Positions 1-6,895 of a DNA stretch of 18,993 bases are shown here, piece after piece. The stretch comes from JAJTFW01 sp964534995 (GTDB lineage: Bacteria > Bacteroidota > Bacteroidia > AKYH767-A > OLB10), in NCBI GenBank assembly GCA_964534995.1, contig CAZHSC010000070.1, positions 1-18,993 on the forward strand, in the 5' to 3' direction. The first letter of the stretch is position 1, and each line of letters opens with the position of its first letter. The notes beneath the pieces are model-generated. The model saw only the letters and a program-made list of their open reading frames with translations. It was not told where the DNA came from and searched no databases. Position numbers and translations under genes: made by a program.

Positions 1-947
1 CCGATCACCTTCCCGGCGGCATTGATGATTTCATAGCCATGACGCGGAATCCCTTTTTCCGTCATCTCAAATCCCACCAGTTTCCTCTGAACACCGGCTT
101 CCTTCTGATTTTTCAGGGCTTCGCTGTTGGTGAACTCCTTCGTAAACTTAGTAATCCATCCCAGGCCCGCTTCTAGTGGAGAAGTGGTATCATCTATATC
201 ATTTCCATATAAACAAAAGCCCATTTCCAGACGCAGTGTATCCCTTGATCCCAATCCACAGGGCTTAATACCGAATTCAGCACCGGCATTCATCAGTGCA
301 TTCCAGATCACTTCGGCATATTGATTTTCAAAATATAGTTCGAAGCCGCCGGCACCTGTATAACCCGTATTGGAAATCAGTACATTTTTGCATCCCGCAA
401 CTTCTCCCTTGGTAAAACTGTAATAAGGTATGGAAGCAAGGTCAACCGCCGTTAACTTTTTGATGGTATCGATGGCTTTGGGGCCTTGCACAGCAAGCAG
501 GGAGGTCTGATCGGATATATTGTGCATTTCCACATTGCCGGTATTAAAACGCTGAATCCAGTTCCAGTCCTTCTCAATGTTGGAAGCATTCACCACCAGC
601 ATCCAATGCCCATCTTCGAGGTAATATACGATCAGGTCATCCACGATCCCGCCATTCTCATTGGGAAAACAACTGTATTGCGCTTTTCCCGGGCTTAATT
701 TAGACGCATCATTACTGGTGACCCTTTGAATCAGGTCGAGTGCGCCCTCCCCTTTCAGAATGAATTCACCCATATGTGATACATCAAATACACCCACTTT
801 GTTCCTTACGGTATCGTGCTCAATATTAATGCCTTCATACTGCACCGGCATAAGGTAACCGGCAAACGGTACCATTTTGGCACCCAGTTGCTTGTGCAGC
901 GCTGTCAATGCCGTATCTTTCAGGGTTAAGGTTTCGCTCATCATCAT
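1..947 (-). CDS. gcvT: Aminomethyltransferase, glycine cleavage system T protein (3' end cut by window edge)
   Basis: GcvT moves the methylene group from the aminomethyl-lipoyl H protein to tetrahydrofolate and releases ammonia, in the cytoplasmic glycine cleavage system. About 315 codons are visible; family members are about 360 residues, so roughly the last 45-50 are off the left edge. Recognisable segments are the N-terminal VPFAGYLMPVQY (about 26-37), FDVSHMGEF (about 54-62), the NASNIEKDW segment with the conserved Asp (about 120-128), and NTGYTGAGGFELYF further on. These match the folate-binding fold of the family. Three consecutive ATG codons (947, 944, 941) make the exact start uncertain; MSET from 941 is equally possible. 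There is no Shine-Dalgarno sequence. The gene lies 28 bases after the glycosyltransferase on the same strand but has its own candidate -7 box, so co-transcription is possible rather than certain. Identity is confident from the motifs. Confidence 0.95.
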   Translation of the reverse strand, partial: MMMSETLTLKDTALTALHKQLGAKMVPFAGYLMPVQYEGINIEHDTVRNKVGVFDVSHMGEFILKGEGALDLIQRVTSNDASKLSPGKAQYSCFPNENGGIVDDLIVYYLEDGHWMLVVNASNIEKDWNWIQRFNTGNVEMHNISDQTSLLAVQGPKAIDTIKKLTAVDLASIPYYSFTKGEVAGCKNVLISNTGYTGAGGFELYFENQYAEVIWNALMNAGAEFGIKPCGLGSRDTLRLEMGFCLYGNDIDDTTSPLEAGLGWITKFTKEFTNSEALKNQKEAGVQRKLVGFEMTEKGIPRHGYEIINAAGKVI

Positions 948-960
948 TTTATATCAGGCG

Positions 961-968
961 CAAAAATA
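961..968 (-). promoter_or_regulatory. Candidate -7 promoter box for gcvT
   Basis: On the minus strand this reads TATTTTTG, a match to the Bacteroidota -7 consensus TAnnTTTG. It ends 13 bases before the first possible gcvT start. A TTG (984-986, minus strand) lies 15 bases upstream, slightly short for the usual -33 spacing. The box fits in the 28-base gap between the glycosyltransferase stop and gcvT. It could give gcvT its own transcript, but this is inference from motif and position only. Confidence 0.35.
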
Positions 969-975
969 ATCATTT

Positions 976-2061
976 TCAGGGAACAAGGTTTTTAAATATG
1001 CGCTCGTATACCGGCCACTGCGCATGCACTGAATATTTCATTTCTATTACTTTTCGGGCTTCCACTCCCAGGCGGCGACGTTCGGCAGGGTTTTCAAGCA
1101 ACAGGGAAAGCAGGTACTCCCAATCGTCGGGTGACGAAGCCAGGAAGCCATTGACATTATGCTGAATAATTTCGGTATTTACGCCCACCGGCGACAGCAC
1201 AGCCGGAATCTCCATGGCCATATACTGAAGTCCTTTGAAACCACATTTCCCTTTTGCCCATTCATCGTCGGGCAAAGGCATAATACCGATATCGATATCG
1301 CTGAGGTCATCTACTTCAGAACTCAGTTTCCAGGCGGTCCCTCTCAGGTCAATTTCGGGCTGATAATAAGATGCATCGCCAATGAGCTTAAACCTTACCT
1401 TGTTCCCATACTTACGCTTGAGACGAAGTAGAACAGGTTCAATCATCCTGAAATGTTTCACCGTGGTGAGACTGCCGGTCCAGCCTATACATACCGATTC
1501 CGGATTCCAGTCATGTAACAGCTTTGGCTTATGATAATCCGTATCAATGGTTGTTGGAATCACCTCAACGTTTTTATTGAGGGCACCCGCGTAGGTGGCC
1601 AGGTAGTTGTTCCCGGCAATCACCATGTCTGAAATGCGGATAATGTCCTTGGTTTTAGAAGGCCTTTTCAGCCAACCCAGCTTTCGGTTCGCGTCGGAAA
1701 CATCGTAATGCCATATCGCATCATCAAAGTCAAAAACCAGTTTTGCTCCTGACTTTTTAATCAGCCTTTCAAAAAGTGTAGAACCGGTCATGAAAGCTTC
1801 GCGGTGAACAAAAACAATATCGTAATTTCCTGCGGAGAGGGTATCTTTGAGCCTGCGAATCCAGCTTTTTACAAATACCCTGGCTTTGTTGACCATGTTG
1901 CCGGGCTGATAAAAGATAGCGTCATCGGCCTCATCAATCAGCCATGAATAATCGTATTCATAACCGGCAGCTGCGAGCAAATCAAGATACTGCTCAAACC
2001 GGAAACGCTGGCTGGGAGATCTTTGCGGGCGATGAGCAGCAACAAACAGAATACGGGGCAT
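976..2061 (-). CDS. GT4-like glycosyltransferase, degenerate EX7E subfamily
   Basis: A 361-residue cytoplasmic protein with two Rossmann-like halves (GT-B fold) and no signal peptide. The N-terminal half begins RILFVAAHRPQRSPSQRFRF, where the SQRFR stretch is typical of one GT4-like group. The C-terminal half carries GWTGSLTTVKHF (nucleotide-sugar region) and IGIMPLPDDEWAKGKCGFK followed by LQYMAMEIPAVLSPVGV, the donor-binding region. The classical GT4 EX7E pair is not intact: the aligned segment is GFKGLQYMA, with Lys and Gln near the expected Glu positions. I recall this GKCGFK...LQYMA form as a recurrent subfamily, so it is probably functional. Donor and acceptor cannot be told from sequence. 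The gene is divergent from the nucleotide-sugar dehydratase, which suggests a role in surface glycan synthesis. It is followed after 28 bases by gcvT. The start is ATG at 2061 with no Shine-Dalgarno sequence, and a -7 box lies 28 bases upstream. Confidence 0.85.
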   Translation of the reverse strand: MPRILFVAAHRPQRSPSQRFRFEQYLDLLAAAGYEYDYSWLIDEADDAIFYQPGNMVNKARVFVKSWIRRLKDTLSAGNYDIVFVHREAFMTGSTLFERLIKKSGAKLVFDFDDAIWHYDVSDANRKLGWLKRPSKTKDIIRISDMVIAGNNYLATYAGALNKNVEVIPTTIDTDYHKPKLLHDWNPESVCIGWTGSLTTVKHFRMIEPVLLRLKRKYGNKVRFKLIGDASYYQPEIDLRGTAWKLSSEVDDLSDIDIGIMPLPDDEWAKGKCGFKGLQYMAMEIPAVLSPVGVNTEIIQHNVNGFLASSPDDWEYLLSLLLENPAERRRLGVEARKVIEMKYSVHAQWPVYERIFKNLVP

Positions 2062-2089
2062 AGGGAGATCGGTACAATGAAAAGTTTTG

Positions 2090-2097
2090 CAAATATA
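2090..2097 (-). promoter_or_regulatory. Candidate -7 promoter box for the glycosyltransferase
   Basis: On the minus strand this reads TATATTTG, matching TAnnTTTG, 28 bases upstream of the ATG at 2061. No convincing TTTG/TTG -33 element lies at the usual spacing. It is half of a divergent promoter region of 85 bases (2062-2146), whose other half is at 2123-2130. Confidence 0.4.
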
Positions 2098-2122
2098 GAT
2101 AAAAGCTCCTTGCTGATTTTAG

Positions 2123-2130
2123 TAAATTTG
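2123..2130 (+). promoter_or_regulatory. Candidate -7 promoter box for the nucleotide-sugar dehydratase
   Basis: TAAATTTG matches the Bacteroidota -7 consensus TAnnTTTG and ends 16 bases before the ATG at 2147, so the leader would be very short. No good -33 element is present at 17-21 bases upstream. The match is supported by position only. Confidence 0.4.
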
Positions 2131-2146
2131 ACTCCGATTCAGCAAC

Positions 2147-4054
2147 ATGCAGATGGCATTTACCCTCACATTGCCCAACAGAAGCCTTCCGCGCTTCGTC
2201 ATTTTCCTGATTGACCTGTTTATATGCTTCCTTTCGATTGGATTAGCCTACCTGGTACGTTTCAATTTCAATGTTCCGGCCTCTGAAATCGCCACCTTCA
2301 GCTATGTAATTCCCTTTGTCATGGGTGTCCGCGCGCTTTCTTTCCTCGTCAGCCGGATTTATACCGGAATCATTCGTTATACGGGCACCCGTGATACTGT
2401 TCGTATTCTGCTCACACTCGCCACCGGTTCGGTGATGATGGCCATCACCAACCTTTTCAGTTACAGGCTGGCAGATTTATACATGGTCCCCTTTTCAATC
2501 ATCATTCTCGAATTTCTTATCACCCTGTTTTTTATGGTTACAGGCCGCCTTCTGGTGAAGGTAATTTATATGGAATTAAAAAATCCCAGCAGTGAAAAAA
2601 CCGGGGTATTGATTTACGGCGCCGGCGAGGCAGGGCTCATCACCAAACGCACGCTCGACAGGGATAAGGGCACGCGCTATAAAGTTGCGGGGTTCCTCGA
2701 TGATGATCCGCGTAAAGCGGGTAAGAAGCTGGACGGCATACCCATTTATCCTTCCGAACAACTGGAAGCACTGCTTCACAAAGGCAATTTAAAGAACCTG
2801 ATCATTGCCATTCAGAATATATCTCCCGAAAGAAAGCAATCCATCGTTGAATCCTCCCTTTCACATCATGTAAGGGTGCTCAATGTCCCACCTGTTAAAT
2901 CGTGGATAAACGGTGAGCTCAGCTTTAAGCAAATAAGAAAGGTTAACATTGAAGATTTGCTTGGCAGGGATCCGATCCGTCTTGACCTTGAGGCTATCAA
3001 AGAGGAATTACAACACCGTACGATATTGGTTACAGGTGCCGCCGGCTCTATCGGCAGTGAACTCGTAAGGCAAATACTGCCTTTCAACCCGGGGCGCCTG
3101 ATCATGGTAGACATTGCCGAATCTCCACTCTATGAACTTGAACTGGAAATCATGGAGCGCGGGGAATTCAAAAAGGGGAGGGTCGAAATGGTGATTGGTG
3201 ATATACGCAACCTGGAACGGATGCGGAATGTATACACAACTTTCAAACCTGAAATCATTTTTCACGCTGCCGCCTATAAACATGTTCCGGTGATGGAGTT
3301 GAATCCAAGCGAAGCCATCCTGAACAATGTGTTGGGCACAAAAATTATAGCTGACCTGGCCCTGGAATCCGGCGCCAAGAAGTTTGTAATGATCAGTACA
3401 GATAAAGCGGTAAACCCAACCAATATCATGGGGGCCACCAAGCGGATCGCCGAAATTTATATTCAATCCATGAACGGTATCGGGAAAACAAAATTCATCA
3501 CCACCCGCTTTGGCAATGTACTCGGATCTAACGGCAGCGTCATACCCCGGTTCAGAAAACAAATTGAATCGGGGCATCCGGTAACAGTAACTCATCCCGA
3601 CATTACGCGCTTCTTCATGACTATCAGTGAGGCCTGTCAGCTGGTGCTGGAAGCAGGAAGTATGGGTAAAGGAGGGGAAATTTTCATTTTCGATATGGGT
3701 AAACCAGTGCGTATTGCCGACCTGGCACTGAAGATGATACAGTTGAGCGGGCTTGAGCCCGGCAAGGATATCGAAATCAGATATACCGGCCTGCGTCCCG
3801 GTGAAAAACTATATGAAGAACTGCTGGCGAATGAAGAAAACACCCTGCCTACGCACCATCAGAAAATCATGATAGCCAGAGTAAAAGAGTACGACTATCA
3901 GGAGGTTTCGGAAGACATACGGCAACTGATCGGTCTTTTCCATGCGCAGAACAATGTAGCCATCGTCAGGAAAATGAAGGAAATTGTGCCAGAGTTTATC
4001 AGCCGTAATTCTGAATTCGAAAAACTGGATGCAAAGATTGCCGGTCAGGACTGA
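2147..4054 (+). CDS. Membrane-anchored nucleotide-sugar 4,6-dehydratase (WbpM/PglF/CapD family)
   Basis: A 635-residue protein that likely converts UDP-GlcNAc (or a related UDP-sugar) to a 4-keto-6-deoxy intermediate for surface polysaccharide or glycoprotein glycans. Residues about 15-140 hold four hydrophobic membrane segments. A first Rossmann domain starts at about 153 with YGAGEAG (157-163). The catalytic extended-SDR domain starts at about 291 with GAAGSIG (297-303) for NAD(P) binding. The catalytic centre has STDK (417-420) and MGATKR (428-433), with Met428 where classical SDRs have Tyr; this S-M-K arrangement is the rule in the long WbpM/PglF branch. RFGNVLGSNGSV (454-465) and TGLRPGEKLYEELL (547-560) are further family signatures. 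Length agrees with full-length WbpM-type enzymes. An alternative ATG lies two codons downstream at 2153. The stop codon abuts the miaE stop on the other strand. Substrate specificity is inferred from the family. Confidence 0.93.
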   Translation: MQMAFTLTLPNRSLPRFVIFLIDLFICFLSIGLAYLVRFNFNVPASEIATFSYVIPFVMGVRALSFLVSRIYTGIIRYTGTRDTVRILLTLATGSVMMAITNLFSYRLADLYMVPFSIIILEFLITLFFMVTGRLLVKVIYMELKNPSSEKTGVLIYGAGEAGLITKRTLDRDKGTRYKVAGFLDDDPRKAGKKLDGIPIYPSEQLEALLHKGNLKNLIIAIQNISPERKQSIVESSLSHHVRVLNVPPVKSWINGELSFKQIRKVNIEDLLGRDPIRLDLEAIKEELQHRTILVTGAAGSIGSELVRQILPFNPGRLIMVDIAESPLYELELEIMERGEFKKGRVEMVIGDIRNLERMRNVYTTFKPEIIFHAAAYKHVPVMELNPSEAILNNVLGTKIIADLALESGAKKFVMISTDKAVNPTNIMGATKRIAEIYIQSMNGIGKTKFITTRFGNVLGSNGSVIPRFRKQIESGHPVTVTHPDITRFFMTISEACQLVLEAGSMGKGGEIFIFDMGKPVRIADLALKMIQLSGLEPGKDIEIRYTGLRPGEKLYEELLANEENTLPTHHQKIMIARVKEYDYQEVSEDIRQLIGLFHAQNNVAIVRKMKEIVPEFISRNSEFEKLDAKIAGQD

Positions 4055-4636
4055 TCAGCCGTGAACAGTTTCCCTTTTGCCAAAACCCTGAATAATCTCC
4101 CCCTCATAATCGAGCCATTCCTGCCAACGGGCCTCCACATCTTCTTCCCCCGCATATTGCCTGGCGAAACCCAAAAATAAAGTGTAATGACCGGCCTCAC
4201 TGATCATAAGTTCATGGTAAAAGGCGCGCAGATCATCATCTTTAATATTTTCAGAGAGCACTTTAAAGCGTTCGCAACTGCGCGCCTCAATCATGGCGGC
4301 AAAGAGGAGCCGGTCGATGAGCTGTTGGGTGCGCGAGCCGCCTTTCCGCATGAAGTCATACAGTTTATTCACGTATTCATCCCTTCGCTCACGGCCAAGA
4401 ACATAGCCCCGCTCCAGTAATTTGTTATGCACCATCTGGAAATGCTGAAGTTCTTCCCTGGCCACTTCCAGCACCGCTTTCACGAGATCACTTTTCTCAG
4501 GATGCTTCACTACGATGGAGATGGCATTGGAAGCAGCTTTTTGCTCACAGTAAGCATGGTCGGTAAGAATTTCTTCAATATTCTTCTCTACAATATTGAC
4601 CCATCGTGGATCGGTTGGCAGTTTTAACCGGAACAT
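4055..4636 (-). CDS. miaE: tRNA-(ms2io6A) hydroxylase, non-haem di-iron
   Basis: A 193-residue ferritin-like protein that hydroxylates the isopentenyl group of ms2i6A at tRNA position 37 using a di-iron centre and O2. The expected ligand set is visible in order: E31 (AYCEQKAA), E62 and H65 (EELQHF), E117 (IEARSCERF), and E147 and H150 (SEAGHY). The chain is predicted all-helical with no signal peptide. It is the short form of the family; the Salmonella enzyme is longer. Its substrate depends on MiaA and MiaB, which are not in this window. It lies 17 bases downstream of the E1 dehydrogenase gene on the same strand, so the two are probably co-transcribed, although no metabolic link is obvious. 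No Shine-Dalgarno sequence precedes the ATG at 4636. Its stop codon (4055-4057) directly abuts the dehydratase stop (4052-4054), leaving no intergenic space. Confidence 0.95.
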   Translation of the reverse strand: MFRLKLPTDPRWVNIVEKNIEEILTDHAYCEQKAASNAISIVVKHPEKSDLVKAVLEVAREELQHFQMVHNKLLERGYVLGRERRDEYVNKLYDFMRKGGSRTQQLIDRLLFAAMIEARSCERFKVLSENIKDDDLRAFYHELMISEAGHYTLFLGFARQYAGEEDVEARWQEWLDYEGEIIQGFGKRETVHG

Positions 4637-4653
4637 ATTACGTGTATTTGACT

Positions 4654-6732
4654 TTAGAAATTCAACAAAGCCTCCATGGCCGCTTTTACCTTTTCAGCAT
4701 TGGGAAGCATGGCAGCTTCAAGTGTACTGTTTAAAGGTATGGCGGGCAGATTTTCAGCACCCATTACCTGAACAGGAGCATCCAGTGCGGCAAAACATTC
4801 CTGCTGAATTCTGCCTGCAAGTGCCTGGGCGAATGAATTGTTGCGCGGTTCTTCTGTAACCACCAAGCACTTATGGTGTTTTCTGACAGAAGTAAAAATA
4901 AGCTCCGTATCGAGCGGCACCAGGGTCCTCAGGTCGATGATCTCAACCTTGCCCGGGAAATGCTTTGCAGCGCCCAATGCCCAGTAAACACCCATGCCAT
5001 AGGTAATAACGCTAAGCGTATCCGAACCAGTAGAGGCATCTGCCTCCTGCACCATCCTCCCTTTACCCAGGGGAAGTATGTAATCCTCTGAAGGCTCAGG
5101 CGTTTTAGCGTCCTCTGTACCTTTTATCTTCGACCAGTAGAGGCCCTTATGCTCGAGCATTACCACGGGATTAGGATCGTAATACGCGGCCTTCATGAGT
5201 CCTTTTAAATCAGCACCGGTGGCGGGATAACATACTTTGATGCCACGGATATTGGTGAGGATACTTTCAACGCTGGAAGAATGATAGGGTCCACCGCTGC
5301 CATAGGCGCCGATGGGAACCCGGATGATACAACTTACAGGCCATTTGCCATTGCTCAGGTAACAGGAGCGGCTGACTTCAGTGAACAACTGATTAAGGCC
5401 CGGCCAGATATAATCAGCAAACTGCACCTCCACGATTGGTTTACATCCCGTGGCACTCATGCCAACGGTGCTGCCTATGATAAATGCTTCCTGAATAGGC
5501 GTATTGAAAACCCTGTCATCACCAAATTTCTGCGCCAGCGTGGCCGCTTCGCGAAACACCCCTCCCAGCCTGCCTCCCACATCCTGTCCGTACAGCAGGC
5601 ATTCTTTGTGTTTGTGCATCAGTTCCTGTATGGCGAACAGCGCACAGTCCACCATCATCTTTACTTCAGCCCCGGCAGGACTCCTCTCACCGCTCTCTTC
5701 AAGCACCGGTGTCGGCGCGTAGTCATGTGTGAATACGTCTTCCGGGCGGGGATCATCCGCCTTCAGTGCTTCTTCAAAATCACCCCTCACGGTGGTATAG
5801 GCCACTGCTTCGATTTCCTCCAGCGTATGCGCGGGTATTCCTGAATCAAGCAATTCGGTGCGCAACCTGGGCAAGGGGTCGCGCAGTGCGGCCATTTCGA
5901 GGTCGTGGCGGTACCACTCTTTACGAACACCGGAGGTATGGTGGTTCAGCAGCGGCACCGTAGCATGAATCAGCCATGGCCGCGGATCCTTCCGCACCGA
6001 ATTTACAATCCGGTGAAAAGTATCGTAACAGGTAAAGAAATCCGTGCCGTCAATACTCACTGCTTCAAGACCTTTGAAGCCCCTGGCATATTCGTATGCA
6101 TTCATGGCTCTCGTTTCGGCTGCAGTAGCTGAAATATCCCACTCATTGTCCTGCACCACATAAATAACCGGGAACTGTTTCAGGGCCGCCATCTGAAATG
6201 CTTCCGCTACTTCACCCTCCGTTACCGAGGCATCACCCAGTGAGCACACTACAACAGGCATCTCCTGTCCTTCCGGCAGGAGGTTCTGTTTTGAAAGGTA
6301 CTGAATTCCCATAGCCGCACCGGTAGTAGGTATCGCCTGCATCCCGGTGGCGGAACTCTGATGAGGAATTTTTGGCATATCATCCCGGCGAAGACTGGGA
6401 TGGCAATAATACGACCTGCCACCTGAAAATGGATCATCACGTTTGGCCAGCAGCTGTAACATCAGTTCATATGGCCGCATGCCGATAGCCAGCAACATAC
6501 TGTCATCACGGTAATAGGCGCTTAAAAAATCCTGTGGCTTGAGTTGCATACCAACGGCCAGCTGAATGGCTTCATGGCCACGTGAAGTGGCATGTACATA
6601 TTTTGAGGTGATCTGAACTTTTTCTTCGAAAAGCACTGTCATTTCCTTTGCAGTGCACATTAACCTGTATGCCTGGAGAAGTAAATCGGTACTCAGTCCG
6701 TTTCTCATGGCGGAAGAAGCTATTAGGGACAT
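4654..6732 (-). CDS. Fused E1 alpha/beta subunits of a thiamine-dependent 2-oxoacid dehydrogenase (branched-chain type)
   Basis: A single chain of 692 residues combining both E1 subunits, which are separate in most bacteria. It decarboxylates a 2-oxoacid with thiamine diphosphate and passes the acyl group to a lipoyl E2. Residues about 10-325 are E1 alpha: RGHEAIQLAVG (51-61), the ThDP/Mg motif GDAS (166-169) with N196 in DNEWDIS, and the loop NHHTSG (263-268). Residues about 355-692 are E1 beta: YGQDVGG (381-387), conserved E415 in PIQEAF, H484 in GPYHSSS, and the C-terminal transketolase-like domain with VVTEEP (624-629). GDA replaces the usual GDG. The open frame continues upstream to an ATG at 6825, but those 31 residues look unlike the family. 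I chose the ATG at 6732; ATG at 6708 is also plausible because a -7 box ends only 4 bases before 6732. The substrate (branched-chain 2-oxoacids or pyruvate) cannot be fixed from sequence. E2 and E3 are not nearby. miaE follows 17 bases downstream. Confidence 0.92.
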   Translation of the reverse strand: MSLIASSAMRNGLSTDLLLQAYRLMCTAKEMTVLFEEKVQITSKYVHATSRGHEAIQLAVGMQLKPQDFLSAYYRDDSMLLAIGMRPYELMLQLLAKRDDPFSGGRSYYCHPSLRRDDMPKIPHQSSATGMQAIPTTGAAMGIQYLSKQNLLPEGQEMPVVVCSLGDASVTEGEVAEAFQMAALKQFPVIYVVQDNEWDISATAAETRAMNAYEYARGFKGLEAVSIDGTDFFTCYDTFHRIVNSVRKDPRPWLIHATVPLLNHHTSGVRKEWYRHDLEMAALRDPLPRLRTELLDSGIPAHTLEEIEAVAYTTVRGDFEEALKADDPRPEDVFTHDYAPTPVLEESGERSPAGAEVKMMVDCALFAIQELMHKHKECLLYGQDVGGRLGGVFREAATLAQKFGDDRVFNTPIQEAFIIGSTVGMSATGCKPIVEVQFADYIWPGLNQLFTEVSRSCYLSNGKWPVSCIIRVPIGAYGSGGPYHSSSVESILTNIRGIKVCYPATGADLKGLMKAAYYDPNPVVMLEHKGLYWSKIKGTEDAKTPEPSEDYILPLGKGRMVQEADASTGSDTLSVITYGMGVYWALGAAKHFPGKVEIIDLRTLVPLDTELIFTSVRKHHKCLVVTEEPRNNSFAQALAGRIQQECFAALDAPVQVMGAENLPAIPLNSTLEAAMLPNAEKVKAAMEALLNF

Positions 6733-6736
6733 TGTG

Positions 6737-6744
6737 CAAAAGTA
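6737..6744 (-). promoter_or_regulatory. Candidate -7 promoter box for the E1 dehydrogenase-miaE unit
   Basis: On the minus strand this reads TACTTTTG, a match to TAnnTTTG. It ends 4 bases before the ATG at 6732. Transcription from a Bacteroidota -7 box normally begins about 5-7 bases further on, so the mRNA would start at or just after that ATG. This implies a leaderless message or use of the next ATG at 6708. No clear TTTG is seen at -33. Confidence 0.4.
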
Positions 6745-6789
6745 GCAAATGAAAGCTCGCGAATTATCGGTATTTTTCACAGATGTTCT

Positions 6790-6797
6790 TATTTTTG
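6790..6797 (+). promoter_or_regulatory. Candidate -7 promoter box for the 6896 gene
   Basis: TATTTTTG matches TAnnTTTG and lies 98 bases before the ATG at 6896, which would give a leader of about 90 bases. No -33 TTG is found at normal spacing. It is the only match in the 163-base divergent gap (6733-6895). The rest of that gap is AT-rich and shows nothing else I can name. Confidence 0.28.
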
Positions 6798-6895
6798 AAC
6801 TGTATTTCAAAGCATTAATGATCATAATTTCCCGGCTTTGAATTTTATCTGTAAAAAGCGTTGAACAGAAGCACTATTAATAAACAAGTACAAAC

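Noticed and set aside
1287..1300. Perfect 14-base palindrome CGATATCGATATCG
   Set aside because: It lies in the glycosyltransferase coding sequence and is explained by a run of Asp and Ile codons (DIDIG).
3008..3595. A 195-codon minus-strand open frame inside the dehydratase gene
   Set aside because: It lies opposite the catalytic domain with its conserved motifs and shows no protein-like features of its own.
5281..5844. A 187-codon plus-strand open frame inside the E1 gene
   Set aside because: It is antisense to strongly conserved E1 sequence, has no recognisable domain, and is a by-product of codon use.
6733..6825. N-terminal extension of the E1 protein from the ATG at 6825
   Set aside because: The 31 extra residues do not resemble E1 proteins and the stretch contains a -7 promoter-like box directly before the ATG at 6732.
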